Origin: Candidatus Poseidoniales archaeon
GTDB lineage: Archaea; Thermoplasmatota; Poseidoniia; Poseidoniales; Thalassarchaeaceae
NCBI GenBank assembly: GCA_012960975.1
Contig: DUAE01000032.1
Span: 49,178 to 113,177, forward strand
DNA length: 64,000 bases
Reading direction: 5' to 3'
Shown: one piece after another, positions 54,366 to 63,987 of the stretch
How the letters are laid out: the number at the start of each line of letters is the position of its first letter
Numbering within the stretch: position 1 is the stretch's first letter
Program-made: the position numbers and the translations under genes
Notes under the pieces: model-generated
The model's database searches: none
What the model was told of the DNA's origin: nothing
The model's input: the letters and a program-made list of their open reading frames with translations, nothing else

Positions 54366-55430
54366 GTGGAGAAAGTGAGTGAGATCAAGGAAGCCATGCT
54401 CGAGCAATGGCAGTCGATGGCAGGAATGGCCGGGATGTTCCTGACTACAATCTTCATCGGCATGTCGATCCAACCTCTCTACAATATCGATGAAGTGCGT
54501 GCCTTTGGATCTGAAGGTGCAACGAAAAGCAGCTATATTTTCCTTGAATTAGCATTGATTGGAGTCTTCACAATCGTCATTATTTGGCTTGCAAGACGAG
54601 GTTTGGAGGCTTTTATCAAAAGTTTTATTATGCTCTCATTATTCTTTTCATTATTCTATGTCGTTTTCCCATACATCTCAATAATTCCTTGCTTGCTCGG
54701 TGCTTGTTCAACAAATGTCATCCTACCTTTTGCATTATTAGTCAGCACCGGTTTGATGATTGTTCTCTGGCGATATCCAGAATGGTATATCGTCAATTTA
54801 GTGGGAGTTTTAGTTGGAGCTGGTGTGATAACAATGATTGGAGTTAGTTTCGTTCCTGTGCTGATTATTTTATTCATGATTTTCGCTGCAATCTACGACC
54901 ATTGGGCAGTCAATGGAAGTAAGCATATGCTAGAATTAGCAGATACTATGATAAAGCTAAAATTACCGATCTTGCTCGTTGCACCTAAAGAAAAAGGCTA
55001 TTCTTTCCTCGACGAAAAAAGTGATATTATGCAGGCAGAAATGCTTGAACCAAACGAAGAAAATTGGGCTGATCCGGCTCCAAATGTGAAGATTCCAAAG
55101 CGAGCGAAAGGGAGAGATGCACTTTTCATGGGCCTTGGAGATGTGATTTTCCCCGGAATGTTAGTGATTTCAACTATGTCATTCCTGCCAACTTGGGGCA
55201 CTGAAATTCACACATTATTCGGAACGATTTACCTCGCCCCTCTAATAGTCGCTCTCGGCACACTAATCGGTGGATTGATTGGATATTTCGCCTTGATGAC
55301 TCAAGTTGCACTCGGTAAACCACAAGCCGGTCTTCCATTACTGAATGGTGGATCTATTCTCGGTTATCTAATCAGTGGAATTTATGCTGTCGGCCTCCCT
55401 GAGTTATGGCAAAATATTACGCTTTTCTAA
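54366..55430 (+). CDS. Presenilin/signal-peptide-peptidase-family protease
   Basis: 354 residues, nine or so membrane helices. It has the two catalytic-aspartate motifs of the family: Y-D in AAIYDHW (Asp178) and GLGD in MGLGDVIFPG (Asp259). It also has a PAL-like motif, seen as PQAGLPLL near residue 323. A hydrophilic loop of about 50 residues between the two aspartates corresponds to the variable loop of archaeal PSH. It cleaves helices within the membrane. The GTG start follows a TATA-like box at leaderless distance. SerRS lies downstream with a 55-base gap. Confidence 0.9.
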   Translation: MEKVSEIKEAMLEQWQSMAGMAGMFLTTIFIGMSIQPLYNIDEVRAFGSEGATKSSYIFLELALIGVFTIVIIWLARRGLEAFIKSFIMLSLFFSLFYVVFPYISIIPCLLGACSTNVILPFALLVSTGLMIVLWRYPEWYIVNLVGVLVGAGVITMIGVSFVPVLIILFMIFAAIYDHWAVNGSKHMLELADTMIKLKLPILLVAPKEKGYSFLDEKSDIMQAEMLEPNEENWADPAPNVKIPKRAKGRDALFMGLGDVIFPGMLVISTMSFLPTWGTEIHTLFGTIYLAPLIVALGTLIGGLIGYFALMTQVALGKPQAGLPLLNGGSILGYLISGIYAVGLPELWQNITLF

Positions 55431-55485
55431 ACAGAATAACCCGATTCATTGAAGGATGATTAACCAGCCCAAAGGGCTGATAGAT

Positions 55486-56766
55486 ATGCTTGACATCATG
55501 ATGTTCCGCGAAAATGCGGACATAATTCGCGCAGATCACGATAAGCGTGAGATAGTTCATGACAACATCGATTCGGTTCTTCGCCTCGATGAAGAATGGC
55601 GGCAAGCACGTTACGATGCCGACCTGCTTCGAAAGGCACGGAATGAAGCTGCTAGAGGTATTGCAGCAGCCAAAAAATCAGGTAATAAATCGGCTGCTGA
55701 TACGATAATGGCTGAAGTAAAAAACATCGGAGCACAAATTGATGTGTTGACAAAGAAAGCAGAAGATTGTCTAAGTGAGCGAGATGCAATTCGAATGCGC
55801 GTTCCAAATATTTTGCACGAATCGGTTCCAGTTGGAGAAGATGACCAAAAGAATACACTTCACAGCCTTCACGGCGAAAAAGTCGAACTAGGATTTGAGC
55901 CGAAAGTTCACAATGATTTGGTCGAAGAAAATGGGTGGGTTGACCTGTCGCGAGCAGCAAAAATTACCGGATCACGATTTTACTTCTTGCAGGGAGATCT
56001 TGCGCGAATGGAAATGGCATTGCAACAATATGCAGCAAACTTCCTAATCGCACGTGATTACACGCTCGTCCAACCCCCATTAATGATGAATAGGAAAGCA
56101 TACGAAGGCGTCACCGATTTAGCAGATTTTGAGACTGTAATGTACGGTGTCGAGCCTGATAAATTCTATCTCGTCGCAACCAGCGAACACCCACTCACAG
56201 CCATGAGAATGGATGAAATCATCGAACCGGCAGAACTGCCGATAAAACAGGTTGGAATCTCTCCCTGTTTCCGCAGAGAAGTTGGGGCGCATGGGCTGTC
56301 TGACAGAGGAATTTGGCGAGTTCACCAATTTACAAAGATTGAGCAAATTATTATTTGCAAACCTGAAGACTCGTGGAAACATCACGAAGAGTTATTCCAA
56401 AACTCTGTCGACCTTTGGGATAGTCTCGGTTTGCACTATCGAGTTGTCAACATCTGTACCGGCGATATGGGAAGTGTGGCTGCCAAAAAATACGACCTTG
56501 AAGCTTGGCTGCCAGGAGTTGGCGAATACAAAGAGGTCGTATCTTGCTCGAATTGCACTGATTATCAAGCGAATCGGCTTCGAATGCGTTATCGGACCGC
56601 GGATGGAAATGAAGCGGTTCACACGCTGAATTCGACCGCGGTTGCAACCAGCCGAGCGCTTGTAGCCATCATTGAGCAGAATCAATTGGAAGATGGGCGA
56701 GTAAAAATTCCTGATATTTTACAACCTTACATGGGTGGTCAAGAAATTCTAGAGCCATTAGCATAG
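55486..56766 (+). CDS. serS: Seryl-tRNA synthetase
   Basis: A class II enzyme of about 426 residues. The N-terminus LDIMMFRENADIIR and the long antiparallel coiled coil (about 30-105) grip tRNA-Ser. The catalytic core has TSEHPLTAM, CFRREVGAHG and CSNCTDYQANRL (motif 2 loop), then NSTAVATSRALVAIIE (motif 3). This is the common form of SerRS, not the rare methanogen type. The Met at 55486 is chosen because the family N-terminus starts exactly there. Confidence 0.95.
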   Translation: MLDIMMFRENADIIRADHDKREIVHDNIDSVLRLDEEWRQARYDADLLRKARNEAARGIAAAKKSGNKSAADTIMAEVKNIGAQIDVLTKKAEDCLSERDAIRMRVPNILHESVPVGEDDQKNTLHSLHGEKVELGFEPKVHNDLVEENGWVDLSRAAKITGSRFYFLQGDLARMEMALQQYAANFLIARDYTLVQPPLMMNRKAYEGVTDLADFETVMYGVEPDKFYLVATSEHPLTAMRMDEIIEPAELPIKQVGISPCFRREVGAHGLSDRGIWRVHQFTKIEQIIICKPEDSWKHHEELFQNSVDLWDSLGLHYRVVNICTGDMGSVAAKKYDLEAWLPGVGEYKEVVSCSNCTDYQANRLRMRYRTADGNEAVHTLNSTAVATSRALVAIIEQNQLEDGRVKIPDILQPYMGGQEILEPLA

Positions 56767-56847
56767 GTTAGCAAGTTATCCAACGAACATTCACAAACAG
56801 ATGCTAGGTTCGACCACATAGTGGTCGCAATGTTCAGATGCAATTTT

Positions 56848-56855
56848 CTGGAGGA
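56848..56855 (+). promoter_or_regulatory. Shine-Dalgarno site of the NuoEF-like gene
   Basis: CTGGAGGA lies 6 bases before the ATG at 56862 and fixes that start. Confidence 0.65.
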
Positions 56856-56861
56856 AATTGA

Positions 56862-58757
56862 ATGAGTATTGGACTTCCATTATGGGATCCTGGGCGACCT
56901 GGGCACGAATTACTTGAGATTCTCAAAGAAGAGATTAGGACCAAGGGTGAGCCGGATGCAACTAGAATTCGAGAGATCGCAGAATTGACGGGAACTACGG
57001 CTGCAAAAGTTCGTGGTGCAATCGGATATTATTCTGAATTGAAGCCAACGAATGCAACCGTTCGAGTCTGTATAGGCGAATCTTGCAGAGCCCGTGGTGC
57101 AGACTCGGTGATTTCTGAATTAGAAAAATCTGGCGAAACAGTTGGCCAACTACACTGTGCTGGACTCTGTGCAAATGGGCCTGCAGTGATCCGTTCTGAT
57201 GAACCGGTTGTAGCACTTTCTCAGGCCGGTGTTGGCTTACAATTTCACCTCAGCCTCGATAGTATGAGTTTGTCTTACGGGGCTGAAGATATTGCAACTG
57301 CAGTCATTGAAAATGCACCTTCTGACGCTGCGCTGATACGGACTGGCAGCCGTGGATTATTCCATCTCGAACCTATTCTAGAAATTGAAATTGAAGGGGA
57401 GCGCATTGGTTTTGGCCCATTGGTATCAACAGATGTATCTTCAATAATTTCTGCAATAGAACGTGGCGATAGCGATTCTCATCCAAAATTTGTAGGAGCC
57501 ATCGAATCAATTCCAGAATTCTCTAGCCAAACACGGCTGGCAATGTCGAGAATGGGGGTTTGTGATCCCCTCGACCTGGATTTAATGAAACAAAATGGGG
57601 CTTATGTAGGCCTCGATGTCGCGCGGCAAGGGGGTGCAGAATTCGTCCTTTCTGAATTGAAAGAAGCAGGACTGCGAGGACGCGGTGGCGCTGGTTTCCC
57701 AACCCATTTCAAGTGGTCTGCAGCCGCTGCCGAAGAATCCCCAGTCAAGCATGTGGTGGCCAATGCTGACGAAGGAGATGCGGGGACATTTATCGATCGG
57801 ATGATTATGGAAGGCGATCCTCATGCGCTGATTGAAGGGATGTTGATTTGTGCGGAAACCATCGGTGCAAATCAGGGCTGGATTTATCTCAGAAGCGAGT
57901 ACCCAGAAGCGAAATTAATCATGCAATCAGCTATTGATTCAGCAAGAAATACTGGATATCTTGGAGTAAATACAGGGTTTGATATCACAATCGCAAATGG
58001 TGCTGGCTCCTATGTTTGTGGTGAAGAAACCGCTTTACTCGAAAGTCTGGAAGGAAGACGTGGAGAGGTTCGAGCCCGTCCACCCTACCCCACAACCTCT
58101 GGTTTGTTCGGCAAACCGACAATAGTCAATAATGTACTGACCTTTGCGCTGGCAGCTGCTATATTGCGTGAAGGATCTGAAAAAATCTCAGCGATTGGAA
58201 CAGATGCCAGCCAGGGAACCGTAGTCGCCCAAATCGTTGGAAATCTCGAACGACCTGCCTGTGTTGAAGTTCCATTTGGTGGAACTATAGCTGAGTTATT
58301 TGCCGATTATTCGAGCCTTGAAGGCGTAACTGCGATGCAGGTTGGCGGTCCGCTGGGATCAGTTTTCAAGACCGAAGAATTGAATGATATCGAGTTGTCT
58401 TTCGAAGGCCTTGCCAATGCAGGTGGATTGCTCGGTCACGGTGGATTCGTCGCTTATGGCGAGGACTTCGATGCTCATACCGAAGTTGTTGGATGGATGA
58501 AATTCTTCCGCGATGAAAGTTGTGGGAAATGCACGCCATGCAGAATTGGAACTCAACGAGCGTTGGAATTGCTGAAGCGTCTCGGTAGTGATACTGAGCG
58601 CGAAGGTGACCGCTCGCTACTCATCGATCTCGATGATATCATGACTTCGACTTCTTTGTGTGCACTAGGTGGATTGGCAATGAATCCTGTACGCTCTACA
58701 ATCGCTCGATGGCCAGAAGCCTTTGGCGGCTCATTGACAGGGAGTGATGCTCAATGA
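56862..58757 (+). CDS. NuoE-NuoF fusion, NAD-binding subunit of formate-dehydrogenase-like complex
   Basis: 631 residues. Residues 1-115 are a NuoE-like helical plus thioredoxin-fold domain with the [2Fe-2S] Cys70, 75, 99 and 103. The rest is NuoF-like: the FMN/NADH site GLRGRGGAGFPTHFKWS with NADEGDAGT, the SLBB region, and a [4Fe-4S] site in CGKCTPC (Cys554, 557, 560, with Cys600). It should transfer electrons between the molybdenum subunit and NAD. In bacteria the two parts are often separate (FdsG, FdsB) or fused as here (HoxF-like). Its stop overlaps the next gene by ATGA. Confidence 0.87.
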   Translation: MSIGLPLWDPGRPGHELLEILKEEIRTKGEPDATRIREIAELTGTTAAKVRGAIGYYSELKPTNATVRVCIGESCRARGADSVISELEKSGETVGQLHCAGLCANGPAVIRSDEPVVALSQAGVGLQFHLSLDSMSLSYGAEDIATAVIENAPSDAALIRTGSRGLFHLEPILEIEIEGERIGFGPLVSTDVSSIISAIERGDSDSHPKFVGAIESIPEFSSQTRLAMSRMGVCDPLDLDLMKQNGAYVGLDVARQGGAEFVLSELKEAGLRGRGGAGFPTHFKWSAAAAEESPVKHVVANADEGDAGTFIDRMIMEGDPHALIEGMLICAETIGANQGWIYLRSEYPEAKLIMQSAIDSARNTGYLGVNTGFDITIANGAGSYVCGEETALLESLEGRRGEVRARPPYPTTSGLFGKPTIVNNVLTFALAAAILREGSEKISAIGTDASQGTVVAQIVGNLERPACVEVPFGGTIAELFADYSSLEGVTAMQVGGPLGSVFKTEELNDIELSFEGLANAGGLLGHGGFVAYGEDFDAHTEVVGWMKFFRDESCGKCTPCRIGTQRALELLKRLGSDTEREGDRSLLIDLDDIMTSTSLCALGGLAMNPVRSTIARWPEAFGGSLTGSDAQ

Positions 58758-61468
58758 TCGAGCAGTCAGTCGATACAATCAGTATGAAAATCAATGGCCA
58801 ACAGGTGGCAGGCAAATCTGGGCAAACGATCATGCAAGTTGCCAGAGACAATGAAATTTCCATTCCAAGTTTGTGCGATTCACCTCATCTAGATGCTTTC
58901 GGATCTTGCCGCATGTGCATCGTTGAAGTCGATGGTATACGAGGCACACCCGCGTCTTGTACGACTCCAGCAACAGATGGAATGGAGATTCAGACAGCCA
59001 GTGAGCGACTGTGGGATTTGCGGAAGGGAATAACGGAATTGTACGTTAGCGAGCATCCACTCGATTGTCTAACCTGTACTGCGAATGGGGACTGCGAGTT
59101 GCAAGATGTTGCTGCTGAAGTTGGTCTGCGTGAAGTACGCTACGATAACACTCCAGCAAACATTGGAATGCCAATTGATTTTTCAAACCCGTTCTTCTCC
59201 TTCGATGCCAGCAAATGCATCGTATGTTCGAGATGTATTCGTGCATGTGATGACATTCAAGCAACTCACGCGCTCTCCATTGACGGCCGCGGATTTGATT
59301 CGCGAATAATTGCAGGCGCGGATGAGACCTTCATGGAATCAGATTGTGTTTCATGCGGTGCTTGTGTCAACGAATGTCCTGTCGCCGCGCTTGAAGATAC
59401 CGTCGAACGCGCAGCAGGAGTACCAGATGAATGGGTCCGCACGACTTGCGCCTTCTGCGGGGTAGGCTGCCAATTTGATGTAGGCGTGAAAGGTGGAAAG
59501 TTGGTGACTATGATTCCTGCTGCTGATTCTCCTGTGAATCAAGGCCATGCTTGCGTCAAAGGTCGCTTCGCCTCCGCCTATGTCCACCACGAAGACCGAT
59601 TGACTATGCCACTGTTGCGCGAATCTATAGAGGATGAATTCCGCGAAGTTAGTTGGGATGAAGCCTACCAATTCATCACTGATAGTTGGGCGAAAATCAA
59701 GGCTGAATCAGGGCCGGATTCAATTGGAATCATAACCTCATCTCGCTCGACTAATGAACTGAATTATTTAGGCTCAAAGCTGATGCGCGCGGTAATTGGT
59801 ACGAATAATGTCGATAACTGTGCCCGGGTTTGTCACTCCGCTACTGTCAAGGGAATGATGACCGTATTCGGGGCTGGGGCGGGAACCAATAGTTTGGGGG
59901 ATATCGACGTCACCGATTTGCTACTCGCTTCCGGTTGTAATCCAATTCATGGACATCCAGTCACAGGATCACGAATCAAGCGTGCTCGAATGCGTGGAAT
60001 GAAAATGATTGTGGCAGACCCGAAGAAAACTGAACTTGCTAAAATGGCTAATATTCACCTACAACTTCGGCCGGGGACAAATGTTGCTCTTTACCAAGGA
60101 ATGGCTCACATCATTCTTCGAGATGGTCTCGAAGCCAGTAAAGAATGGATGGATACTCGAACAGAGAATCTCGAACCGTACAAAGAAATGTGTGCGAGGA
60201 TGACACCCGACATCTGCTCGAGTCTAACTGGAATTCCTATCGAAACCCTCGAAGCCGCTGCGCGAATGTATGCAACCTCCAGTGCGGCGATGTCGGTTCA
60301 CGGTCTCGGGATGACTGAACACAGCCATGGTTCAGAAGGTGTGATGGCTCTCTCAAGTCTCGCACTTCTGACTGGAAATGTAGGCAGGCCAGGAACCGGA
60401 ATCAATCCACTGCGAGGTCAAAACAATGTCCAGGGTTCTTGCGATATGGGTGCTCTTCCCAATGTTTACACAAATTACCAAGCGGTTGACAACAAAGAAA
60501 ACAGGTCTGCATTTTCTGAGGTGTGGCAGGTCGAAACCCCAGCAAATCCAGGCTTGACTTACCCCGAGATGCTTCAAACCGTTGGCGACCAAGATGGAGT
60601 TCGTTCACTCTACATGATTGGCTCAGATATCGCTCATACTGATCCAGATAACCTCGCCGTTCAGAAAGCGATGGCTAAATTAGACTTACTAATCGTACAG
60701 GATATTTTCTTCTGTGAATCCGCAAAATTAGCTCACGTCGTACTACCCGCTGCTTCCTTCCTCGAAAGTGATGGAACCTATACCAATGGCGAGCGACGAG
60801 TCCAGCGAATTCGCAAAGCCATCGATTCGCCAGGTCAAGCCAAAGAGGATTGGCTAATCGTCGCCGAGTTAGCCGAAAAAATGGGATTTGATATTCTCGC
60901 AGGTCCAACTCCAGCAGACATTTGGGCAGAAATCTCAAGCCTGACACCAAATTTCAGAGGTATCGACTACGAACGACTAGAATCAGCAGAAGGTGTCCAA
61001 TGGCCTGCTCCGAATAAGGAACACCAAGGTACGATGGTGATGCACCAAGAAGAATTCAGTCGAGGATTGGGAAATTTTACCGCGCCTGAATTTATCGAGC
61101 CAAATGAAAAAGCATCGAGTGAATACCCATTCATCCTCATCACGGGCAGGAATCTTTTCCATTACAATGCCGGAACTCAAACTCGGCGCTCGAGTCTAGT
61201 TGAATTTAGAGAGACCGATTATCTTGAAATACATCAAGAAGATGCGGAAAAGTTAGGAATAGAGAATGACGAAGAAGTCTGGTTGACAAGTCCAAGACAT
61301 CGGATCAAAATGGTTGCAAAGTTGGGGCAAACTGTCCGAAAAGGCAACTTATTCACAACATTCCATTTCCCTGAAATCGGACTAAATAGTGTCCTTTCAG
61401 CCTCAGCAGATGGCTATACTCACTGTCCGGAATATAAAGTTCAAGCGGTATCCATCGAAAAAGTCTGA
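58754..61468 (+). CDS. Formate-dehydrogenase-like molybdopterin subunit with NuoG-type N-terminus
   Basis: 904 residues. N-terminal iron-sulfur array: [2Fe-2S] at Cys41, 52, 55 and 69; the His-Cys3 site (His101, Cys105, 108, 114); and two ferredoxin-type sites at Cys155-165 and 198-208. The catalytic domain begins with Cys232, 235, 239 and 267, and has ARVCHS with the metal-ligand candidate Cys360 and His361. This is typical of Cys-form NAD-linked formate dehydrogenases. Bis-MGD-binding loops and the C-terminal dinucleotide-binding domain are complete. No fdhD or fdsD is present in the window. It would catalyse formate oxidation to CO2 with NAD reduction, but related aldehyde or other reactions cannot be excluded. 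Confidence 0.85.
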   Translation: MIEQSVDTISMKINGQQVAGKSGQTIMQVARDNEISIPSLCDSPHLDAFGSCRMCIVEVDGIRGTPASCTTPATDGMEIQTASERLWDLRKGITELYVSEHPLDCLTCTANGDCELQDVAAEVGLREVRYDNTPANIGMPIDFSNPFFSFDASKCIVCSRCIRACDDIQATHALSIDGRGFDSRIIAGADETFMESDCVSCGACVNECPVAALEDTVERAAGVPDEWVRTTCAFCGVGCQFDVGVKGGKLVTMIPAADSPVNQGHACVKGRFASAYVHHEDRLTMPLLRESIEDEFREVSWDEAYQFITDSWAKIKAESGPDSIGIITSSRSTNELNYLGSKLMRAVIGTNNVDNCARVCHSATVKGMMTVFGAGAGTNSLGDIDVTDLLLASGCNPIHGHPVTGSRIKRARMRGMKMIVADPKKTELAKMANIHLQLRPGTNVALYQGMAHIILRDGLEASKEWMDTRTENLEPYKEMCARMTPDICSSLTGIPIETLEAAARMYATSSAAMSVHGLGMTEHSHGSEGVMALSSLALLTGNVGRPGTGINPLRGQNNVQGSCDMGALPNVYTNYQAVDNKENRSAFSEVWQVETPANPGLTYPEMLQTVGDQDGVRSLYMIGSDIAHTDPDNLAVQKAMAKLDLLIVQDIFFCESAKLAHVVLPAASFLESDGTYTNGERRVQRIRKAIDSPGQAKEDWLIVAELAEKMGFDILAGPTPADIWAEISSLTPNFRGIDYERLESAEGVQWPAPNKEHQGTMVMHQEEFSRGLGNFTAPEFIEPNEKASSEYPFILITGRNLFHYNAGTQTRRSSLVEFRETDYLEIHQEDAEKLGIENDEEVWLTSPRHRIKMVAKLGQTVRKGNLFTTFHFPEIGLNSVLSASADGYTHCPEYKVQAVSIEKV

Positions 61469-61476
61469 TTATATTC

Positions 61477-62058
61477 TCAAGAATCAGAACTTTGCCTGTT
61501 TGAAATTATTCTTTTTATCATTATTACTAGAATTGCAACGGAAAAGACCCCGGCGACGAGAGGAGCCAATAGAGCGACTATAGTCAATGCAACACTCGCA
61601 ACATTTTCACTGGTTGCTACTAGAGAATTTGCATATCCAAATGTGAATGTTGAACTCAAACCACGAGTAGCAACTGTTGCCCCTTGGATTGTGGCAGATG
61701 CACCACCCCCAGCGATAATTGCAATTACCCATTGGACAACTGGATCACTGCCTTCCATCACAATCGCAGTCATGCCAATTCCAGCCATTATCGCGGCAGG
61801 ACTAGCAATTGAGTCGAGTAAATTATCGACCCATGGCACATAATATGCAGCAAATTCTGCCATGCTCGCAACTCCGAGAATAATAATTGCAGGAGTAGTC
61901 TCAAAAAATTCAAAACTAGTTCCAACCAAGTCCACTTCTACAAAATCAGCTCGGATAGACAAAGAAAGAAGAAAAGGTGGTAAAAATACTCTAAATCCTG
62001 AAGCAGCAGCAAGGCTTATTCCCATTAATGCTGCAAGTATAACGCCGGCTTCGTCCAT
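61477..62058 (-). CDS. DUF4126 membrane protein
   Basis: About 193 residues, with five to six hydrophobic segments. The 'G.SLAAASGFRVFLPPFLLSL' opening, the Tyr/Val-Pro-Trp-x-Asp-Asn-Leu-Leu-Asp central segment and the 'GGGASATIQGATVATRGLSS' stretch match DUF4126 from memory. Function unknown. The start could be a GTG five codons upstream. It converges with the formate-dehydrogenase gene after 8 bases. Confidence 0.8.
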   Translation of the reverse strand: MDEAGVILAALMGISLAAASGFRVFLPPFLLSLSIRADFVEVDLVGTSFEFFETTPAIIILGVASMAEFAAYYVPWVDNLLDSIASPAAIMAGIGMTAIVMEGSDPVVQWVIAIIAGGGASATIQGATVATRGLSSTFTFGYANSLVATSENVASVALTIVALLAPLVAGVFSVAILVIMIKRIISNRQSSDS

Positions 62059-62131
62059 GATATTCTCACTCACTCTAGGTTATTGAAGCCGATGCCGGCA
62101 CAAGTCAAATATCGATACCTAAATCTATGGT

Positions 62132-62146
62132 GATTTTATCAAAATC
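62132..62146. repeat. Short inverted repeat in divergent region
   Basis: GATTTT and AAAATC flank a 3-base spacer in the 201-base space between the DUF4126 and MAPEG genes. The rest of that gap is AT-rich and shows nothing else. It may be an operator, or may be chance in AT-rich DNA. Confidence 0.25.
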
Positions 62147-62259
62147 AAAGAGGAAATGTCATAACATCCGCATTAGTTGTTGATAGATCAAACGCTTACC
62201 CAAATGAAGCCGGTTTGCCTCGCCGGAGGGATGAAAGCAACATACCAATTCGCAGAGCC

Positions 62260-62679
62260 ATGGATAGAGAATTGATGTTAATTCCTATGTTCGCGATGGT
62301 TTGCCTGACATTTGTTGTAGGTGTAACGATGAGATACCGACGAGAAAAAGTTGTGATAGAAGGATTTAATTGGCGATATTACAAGACTTTCGAAGGTGAA
62401 ATGCCGCCTCGTGAATCTCTACAAGCTGATCAGCACTTCATCAACCTCTTCGAAATTCCAGTATTATTCTATGCTGCTTGTTTGACAACGATGACTCTCG
62501 ACTCTGTCGACCAAATCGGTTTGGCCTTAGCAGGTTTATTCGTAATTGGCCGTTTCATTCATGCCCAAATCGCCCTTACTCACAATAGAATGTTAATTCG
62601 TTCAAGAGTTTATGTCCTCACGTCACTAATTCTTTTCGGATTTTGGTGCTGGATATTTGCCACCTCATTCTTGCTTTGA
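62260..62679 (+). CDS. MAPEG-family membrane protein
   Basis: About 139 residues with four membrane helices. The loop with NLFEIPVLFYAA and the following R-F-I-H-A-Q-I-A-L-T-H-N-R-M segment fits the MAPEG family (membrane-associated eicosanoid and glutathione metabolism) in its bacterial and archaeal form. Substrate unknown. The ATG at 62260 is chosen, because the longer frame would require a TTG. A FAD-linked oxidoreductase follows 9 bases later and probably shares the transcript. Confidence 0.75.
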   Translation: MDRELMLIPMFAMVCLTFVVGVTMRYRREKVVIEGFNWRYYKTFEGEMPPRESLQADQHFINLFEIPVLFYAACLTTMTLDSVDQIGLALAGLFVIGRFIHAQIALTHNRMLIRSRVYVLTSLILFGFWCWIFATSFLL

Positions 62680-62688
62680 GGTATTTAG

Positions 62689-63969
62689 ATGAAAGTTGGA
62701 GTAATCGGCGCGGGTATCATCGGCAGTGCTATTGCTTGGGAATTACGTAAACGTGGAGCAGAAGTAACAGTTTTCGAAAAATTGGGTGATGCGGGACACG
62801 GCTCAACTTCGGCTTCTTGCGGAATTATTCGCCGATGTTATAGTCAAACCAGCATGATCAAACTATCAAACGAAGCATCAGAAATCTGGGCAGAATGGGA
62901 AAATTGGCTCGGCCCTATCGAAGGTTCTCTCGCCCGTTTTGAAAGACCCGGAATGTTGCTAATCCCATCAAATGTCGATGAGGGTTTTCTACAAGTCATC
63001 GAGGAAATGAAAAAATCTCGGGTGAAGGCAGAATTCCTCGACAAAAATGCCATCAATGAAAAATTTCCATTTCTAAATACAGATGCTTTCTTCCCATCAA
63101 AACCGGTAAGCGATGATTCATTTTTCAATAAAACCGGCGAACTTCAAGGTGGTGTTTGGGAAGAGGATGCAGGTTATGTTGTCTCTCCTGGATTGGCAAA
63201 TACAAATCTCAAATTAGCAGCTCAGCGAGACGGAGTTGAATTTCTTTTCAATACAGAAGTTTGCAAAGTCGAGCATGACGGAGGAGCGCCTTATTCGATT
63301 GTAACCAATGCTGGACAAACCCACCAATTCGATGTCATGGTAAATGCGGCAGGGCCGTGGTCGAGCAAAATAAACCAGTTAGCAGGCGTGGAATTACCAT
63401 TAGAAAATCGAGCATTGAGAAGGGAGGTTCACGCGGTGAAAAATCCGGTATTCGGTCAGCATGATATGCCTGTTGTTGGCGATTTGGATTCAGGCACATA
63501 CTTCCGTCCAGAAACAGGAGGAATCGATATTGTCATCGGCTCAACCGACCCTGAATGTGATGAAAAAGAATGGGTCGAAAATCCAGATGATATCGATATC
63601 GGCTTGACTGAAATATATTGGGAGCGTCAAGTTTTGCGAACGATGCGCAGGATGCCGGAGATGGAGATGGGTAAGGCGCGTGGACTCGCTCACATGTACG
63701 ATGTTACGCTCGCTGATTGGTATCCAACCGTTGACCGCACAGATATTGATGGATGGTATGTCGCCCTCGGAACAAGTGGTTCCTCGTTCAAAACCGCTCC
63801 AATGATTGGTGTGATGATGGCTGAGATAGTGTATGCCTGCGAGAATGGACGTGACCATGACAATGACCCGGTCATTCTCGACCTTCCGAGAATCGGCTTA
63901 ACTGTTGATACGAGTTTTCTCTCGAGATTACGCTCTGCCAATGCAACTACTGGAACCGTCTTTGGTTGA
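62689..63969 (+). CDS. DAO-family FAD-dependent oxidoreductase
   Basis: 426 residues. The FAD-binding motif GAGIIGSAIAWELRKRG lies at the N-terminus, followed by GSTSASCGIIRRCYS and a C-terminal GTSGSSFKTAP. This is typical of the family of D-amino acid, sarcosine and dimethylglycine oxidases or dehydrogenases. It should oxidise an amine substrate that I cannot identify. A TTGAGG site lies 7 bases before the ATG. The MAPEG gene upstream is likely in the same operon. Confidence 0.85.
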   Translation: MKVGVIGAGIIGSAIAWELRKRGAEVTVFEKLGDAGHGSTSASCGIIRRCYSQTSMIKLSNEASEIWAEWENWLGPIEGSLARFERPGMLLIPSNVDEGFLQVIEEMKKSRVKAEFLDKNAINEKFPFLNTDAFFPSKPVSDDSFFNKTGELQGGVWEEDAGYVVSPGLANTNLKLAAQRDGVEFLFNTEVCKVEHDGGAPYSIVTNAGQTHQFDVMVNAAGPWSSKINQLAGVELPLENRALRREVHAVKNPVFGQHDMPVVGDLDSGTYFRPETGGIDIVIGSTDPECDEKEWVENPDDIDIGLTEIYWERQVLRTMRRMPEMEMGKARGLAHMYDVTLADWYPTVDRTDIDGWYVALGTSGSSFKTAPMIGVMMAEIVYACENGRDHDNDPVILDLPRIGLTVDTSFLSRLRSANATTGTVFG

Positions 63970-63971
63970 TT

Positions 63972-63987
63972 CAGAGGCTACCCTCTG
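63972..63987 (+). terminator. Hairpin after the DAO-family gene
   Basis: CAGAGG and CCTCTG form a 6-base perfect stem with a CTAC loop, 3 bases after the stop codon. No clear T-run follows before the window ends, so this could be a transcript 3' structure rather than an intrinsic terminator. Confidence 0.35.

Noticed and set aside
59821..59850. Possible selenocysteine at the formate dehydrogenase active site
   Set aside because: The codon at the metal-ligand position is TGT (Cys), not TGA, and the frame is continuous. This is a Cys-type enzyme.
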